Assembly: GCA_937957975.1 (NCBI GenBank) | Contig: CALFFK010000030.1 | Location: forward strand, 1 to 64,000 | Direction of reading: 5' to 3' | DNA length: 64,000 nucleotides | Source of the DNA: an uncultured Neomegalonema sp. | Lineage (GTDB): Bacteria > Pseudomonadota > Alphaproteobacteria > Rhodobacterales > Rhodobacteraceae | In this document: one piece after another, positions 61,993-64,000 of the stretch | Position numbering within the stretch: the stretch's first letter is position 1 | How the letters are laid out: every line of letters starts with the position of its first letter | Position numbers and translations under genes: made by a program | The notes under the pieces: model-generated | Database searches by the model: none | The model's input: only the letters and a program-made list of their open reading frames with translations | What the model was told of the DNA's origin: nothing

Positions 61993-62424
61993 ATGATGCC
62001 GTTGTTGAACCGCCGTTTCCTTATCGCCGCTCCAGCGGCCTTTATGGCTTTTCCGGTGTTCGCTGCGGATATTGGACAGCTCACTGTGGCAGAGGCGCAT
62101 AAGAAGGCGAAGGCCGGGGAAATCGTCCTGATTGATATTCGTCGCCCCGATGAGTGGAAAAAGACGGGAATTGCCGACGGCGCAATCCCCATTGATATGC
62201 GGGTTCGTGACCTTGGCGCGCGTATAGACGCGGCGCTGAAGGGAAACCGTGATGCGCCAGTGGCGCTGATTTGCCATACAGGCGTGCGCTCAAAGGCGCT
62301 GTCACAGGCCATGGCAAAGGCGGGTTTTACGCAGATTTATGACGTTGGCGAAGGCATGGCCGGATCGTCGCGCGGGCCGGGGTGGCTGAGGCGCGGATTG
62401 CCGGTGACACAGCCGGAGGAATAG
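61993..62424 (+). CDS. Exported rhodanese-domain protein
   Basis: A 143-residue single-domain rhodanese. The N-terminus (NRRFLIAAPAAFMAFPVFA) is a signal peptide with an RR pair that may use the Tat pathway. The active-site loop is CHTGVRS, with the persulfide-carrying Cys. It would handle sulfur or act as a redox protein in the periplasm; many such proteins remain uncharacterised. GGAG lies 5 bases before the first of two adjacent ATG codons. Confidence 0.82.
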   Translation: MMPLLNRRFLIAAPAAFMAFPVFAADIGQLTVAEAHKKAKAGEIVLIDIRRPDEWKKTGIADGAIPIDMRVRDLGARIDAALKGNRDAPVALICHTGVRSKALSQAMAKAGFTQIYDVGEGMAGSSRGPGWLRRGLPVTQPEE

Positions 62425-62472
62425 CGCGGCTTTTCTGCTGTGGCAGATTCGGCCAGCCCCACCTACCGTCCG

Positions 62473-63225
62473 TCATCCGCCACAAACCCCACACCCCGCA
62501 TCCCGCTTTATGTTCAGCGTTCGCGTCTCTGCCGCCAATGCGTCATAGACCAGCAATCGCCCCATTAGCGTCTCGCCCGCACCGCAGATATGCTTGATAA
62601 CTTCCATGGCCATCAGTGAGCCAATTACCCCCGGCAGAGCACCCACAACCCCGGCCTCGGCGCAAGAAGGGGCCAGCCCATCCGCTGGTCGCTCCGGGAA
62701 GACACAGGCATAGCATGGGCCGCCCTTTGCCGGATCATAGACTGAAAGCTGGCCGTCCCATTGCCCGATAGCCCCGGCCACCAGCGGCACGCCCGCTCGC
62801 GCACAGGTCTGATTCACCAAATACCGTGTATCGAAATTATCCGACCCGTCACAGACCAGATCATATCCGCCGATGATCCCGTCAGCGTTTCCTTCGGTCA
62901 GGCGTAGCGTGTGCTGCACCACCGTCACCCCCGGATTGATCCCGGCCAGCGTCGTGGCGGCACTTTCGGTCTTCGTTTTCCCAATGGCTTCGGTCGCGTG
63001 GATCACTTGCCGCTGCAAATTCGACAAATCCACCACATCATCATCCACGATACCGAGTGTTCCGACCCCGGCAGCGGCCAGATACATCAATAGCGGAGCG
63101 CCAAGACCCCCGGCACCAATGCTCAGAACCTTTGCCCGTCGTAACCGCGCTTGTCCCGGCCCACCGATCTCCCGCAGCATAATATGCCGGGCATAGCGGT
63201 CGAGGTCGTCATCGGAAAGGGCCAT
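62473..63225 (-). CDS. moeB: Ubiquitin-activating-like adenylyltransferase (MoeB/ThiF family)
   Basis: A 250-residue E1-like enzyme. The ATP-binding GAGGLG is at 37-42, the conserved DLSNLQRQ at about 66-73, and the DGSDNFDTRYLVN catalytic segment follows. Zinc cysteines are PCYAC and the terminal CGVC. MoeB adenylates the Gly-Gly tail of MoaD, and ThiF that of ThiS; the presence of moaD and moaE in the window favours MoeB, but no neighbour decides it. The start at 63225 is standard for the family. Confidence 0.88.
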   Translation of the reverse strand: MALSDDDLDRYARHIMLREIGGPGQARLRRAKVLSIGAGGLGAPLLMYLAAAGVGTLGIVDDDVVDLSNLQRQVIHATEAIGKTKTESAATTLAGINPGVTVVQHTLRLTEGNADGIIGGYDLVCDGSDNFDTRYLVNQTCARAGVPLVAGAIGQWDGQLSVYDPAKGGPCYACVFPERPADGLAPSCAEAGVVGALPGVIGSLMAMEVIKHICGAGETLMGRLLVYDALAAETRTLNIKRDAGCGVCGG

Positions 63226-63313
63226 ATGGATTTCCTGTACTGGAGAAAGGCCGTCCCGTTATCGGTAAAGCCATTCGTCCTGTACAGGCAATGATGATGG
63301 TTCGAGCTTCGGC

Positions 63314-63661
63314 CTAGAAACGCAGTGAGAAGCCGAAAGAGGATTGCGTTTCAGGGATAGGCTCATAAGTCCGGGCCGGGAACGAAGCCGATGTTCCGAA
63401 AGAAGGGGTCAATCGTGGGTCCGGTCCAAAGTTTGTCCGACGCTCCCGTTTAAGGTCGGGGAGTGGGAAGGATTGGCCAAAGACATAGAAGATACTGCCC
63501 TGCTGACCCGTTGGTACGGCATCATTGGCTTTTCCTGTTTCGTGTGCGGCATCGCGAATGCTGTCGCTTGTGTCTTCGGCGGCGGCAATACCGGGCAGCA
63601 GCAAGGCCGAGAAGACGAGCGCGCTAACCGTTGCGAGGGAATTTTTTCCAAGGGAAATCAT
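63314..63661 (-). CDS. Small exported hypothetical protein
   Basis: A 115-residue protein with a signal peptide (KNSLATVSALVFSALLLPGIAAA). The mature part is polar, and ends in SSFGFSLRF, a terminal Phe with alternating hydrophobic residues of the kind recognised by the outer membrane assembly machinery. That ending is only suggestive, as the protein is too short for a full barrel. Not a family I know. The 240 bases upstream, to the cysK 3' end, contain no other gene that I can see. Confidence 0.6.
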   Translation of the reverse strand: MISLGKNSLATVSALVFSALLLPGIAAAEDTSDSIRDAAHETGKANDAVPTGQQGSIFYVFGQSFPLPDLKRERRTNFGPDPRLTPSFGTSASFPARTYEPIPETQSSFGFSLRF

Positions 63662-63900
63662 AAGCGTGCCTTTCTGAATTCATCAGGGCCGCATCGGGTA
63701 TCGACCCGGCCATACAAGCACAACCCGCAGGAGAGGCACAAGGTTCAGCACAAGAATCCCCATGCACTTGCGTAAGTTCCGGCAGTATGGATAGGGCTTT
63801 GTTAACCTTAACAAATTCTTGCGGTCACGAAACTGTTCCGAATTGTTTCAAAGGCGATTGCAAAGCCTATCCCTGCCGGAAAAACCTACACGCGCTGCGG

Positions 63901-64000
63901 TTATCCCATTCCTTCAAACAACGCTGTTGAGAGGTATCGCTCGGCAAAACTGGGGATGATAACGACAATTTTCTTGCCCTTCATCTCCGGCTCTTTACCC
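63901..64000 (-). CDS. cysK: Cysteine synthase, 3' end only
   Basis: The last 32 codons and stop of a minus-strand gene that enters from beyond the right edge. The visible residues end KGKKIVVIIPSFAERYLSTALFEGMG, the characteristic C-terminus of O-acetylserine sulfhydrylase (CysK), which makes cysteine from O-acetylserine and sulfide. Truncated by the window, so start, length and neighbours are unknown. Confidence 0.8.
   Translation of the reverse strand, partial: GKEPEMKGKKIVVIIPSFAERYLSTALFEGMG

Overview
The window reads as a chromosomal segment of a GC-rich alphaproteobacterium, most likely Rhodobacterales or a close relative and probably marine. The assignment rests on the gene order tldD, coxB, ctaB, ctaG, coxC, SURF1, thrC, M16 protease at the left end, on the alphaproteobacterial ruvC-orf-orf-ruvA-ruvB layout near the right end, and on a trimethylamine N-oxide (TMAO) locus of the type known from marine Roseobacter and SAR11 bacteria. 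I found no rRNA, tRNA, CRISPR array, prophage or intact insertion sequence.

Layout. Positions 0.1-9.3 kb hold aa3-type cytochrome c oxidase subunits II and III with their assembly factors, then thrC, a processing-peptidase-like M16 protease and a GNAT acetyltransferase. Positions 9.2-13.4 kb hold yqgE, a zinc-ribbon membrane protein, the complete queC-queD-queE-queF set for preQ0/preQ1 synthesis, and an exported cyclophilin. Positions 13.6-19 kb hold the YqiJ/YqiK flotillin pair, a MoxR-type ATPase, molybdopterin synthase (moaE, moaD), pgsA and a small methyltransferase. A 110-bp nested palindrome and a VapBC-like toxin-antitoxin pair with a putative phased operator follow at 19-20 kb. Positions 20-36 kb are mixed housekeeping and hypothetical genes: a Gfo/Idh/MocA oxidoreductase, a kinase-less sensor-like protein, trpS, mepA, a phytase-like lipoprotein, a NYN nuclease, folK, ubiK, a patatin, an acyl-CoA ligase, a decayed IS630 copy, ubiA, rsmE, rmuC and a quinone oxidoreductase. 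sdaA lies at 36.3-37.7 kb.

The centrepiece is a minus-strand cluster at 37.7-50.7 kb. In transcription order it encodes a glutamine-synthetase-like ligase (GlnT/GmaS type), three split glutamate-synthase-like subunits (GlxB/C/D or MgsA/B/C type), two small proteins I do not recognise, a betaine/TMAO-class ABC importer (TmoX, TmoV, TmoW type) and a 793-residue DUF1989-GcvT fusion that matches TMAO demethylase (Tdm). The likely scheme is import of TMAO, demethylation to dimethylamine plus formaldehyde (or a folate-bound C1 unit), and capture of the amine on glutamate. The genes usually needed to connect these steps (dimethylamine monooxygenase, N-methylglutamate dehydrogenase) and TMA monooxygenase are not in the window, which leaves a role open for the two unknown proteins. 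Most gaps of this cluster contain GC-rich hairpins from a dispersed repeat family. A glutathione-dependent formaldehyde dehydrogenase gene at 60.8 kb would suit the formaldehyde produced.

The right end (50.9-64 kb) holds a von Willebrand-like exported protein, rpsA with a clear terminator, an MNT/HEPN toxin-antitoxin pair whose second gene overlaps an MmgE/PrpD gene, an NfeD/SPFH pair, the ruvC-ruvA-ruvB operon with two micro-membrane-protein genes inside it, frmA, a rhodanese, moeB-like, a small exported protein, and the 3' end of cysK running off the window.
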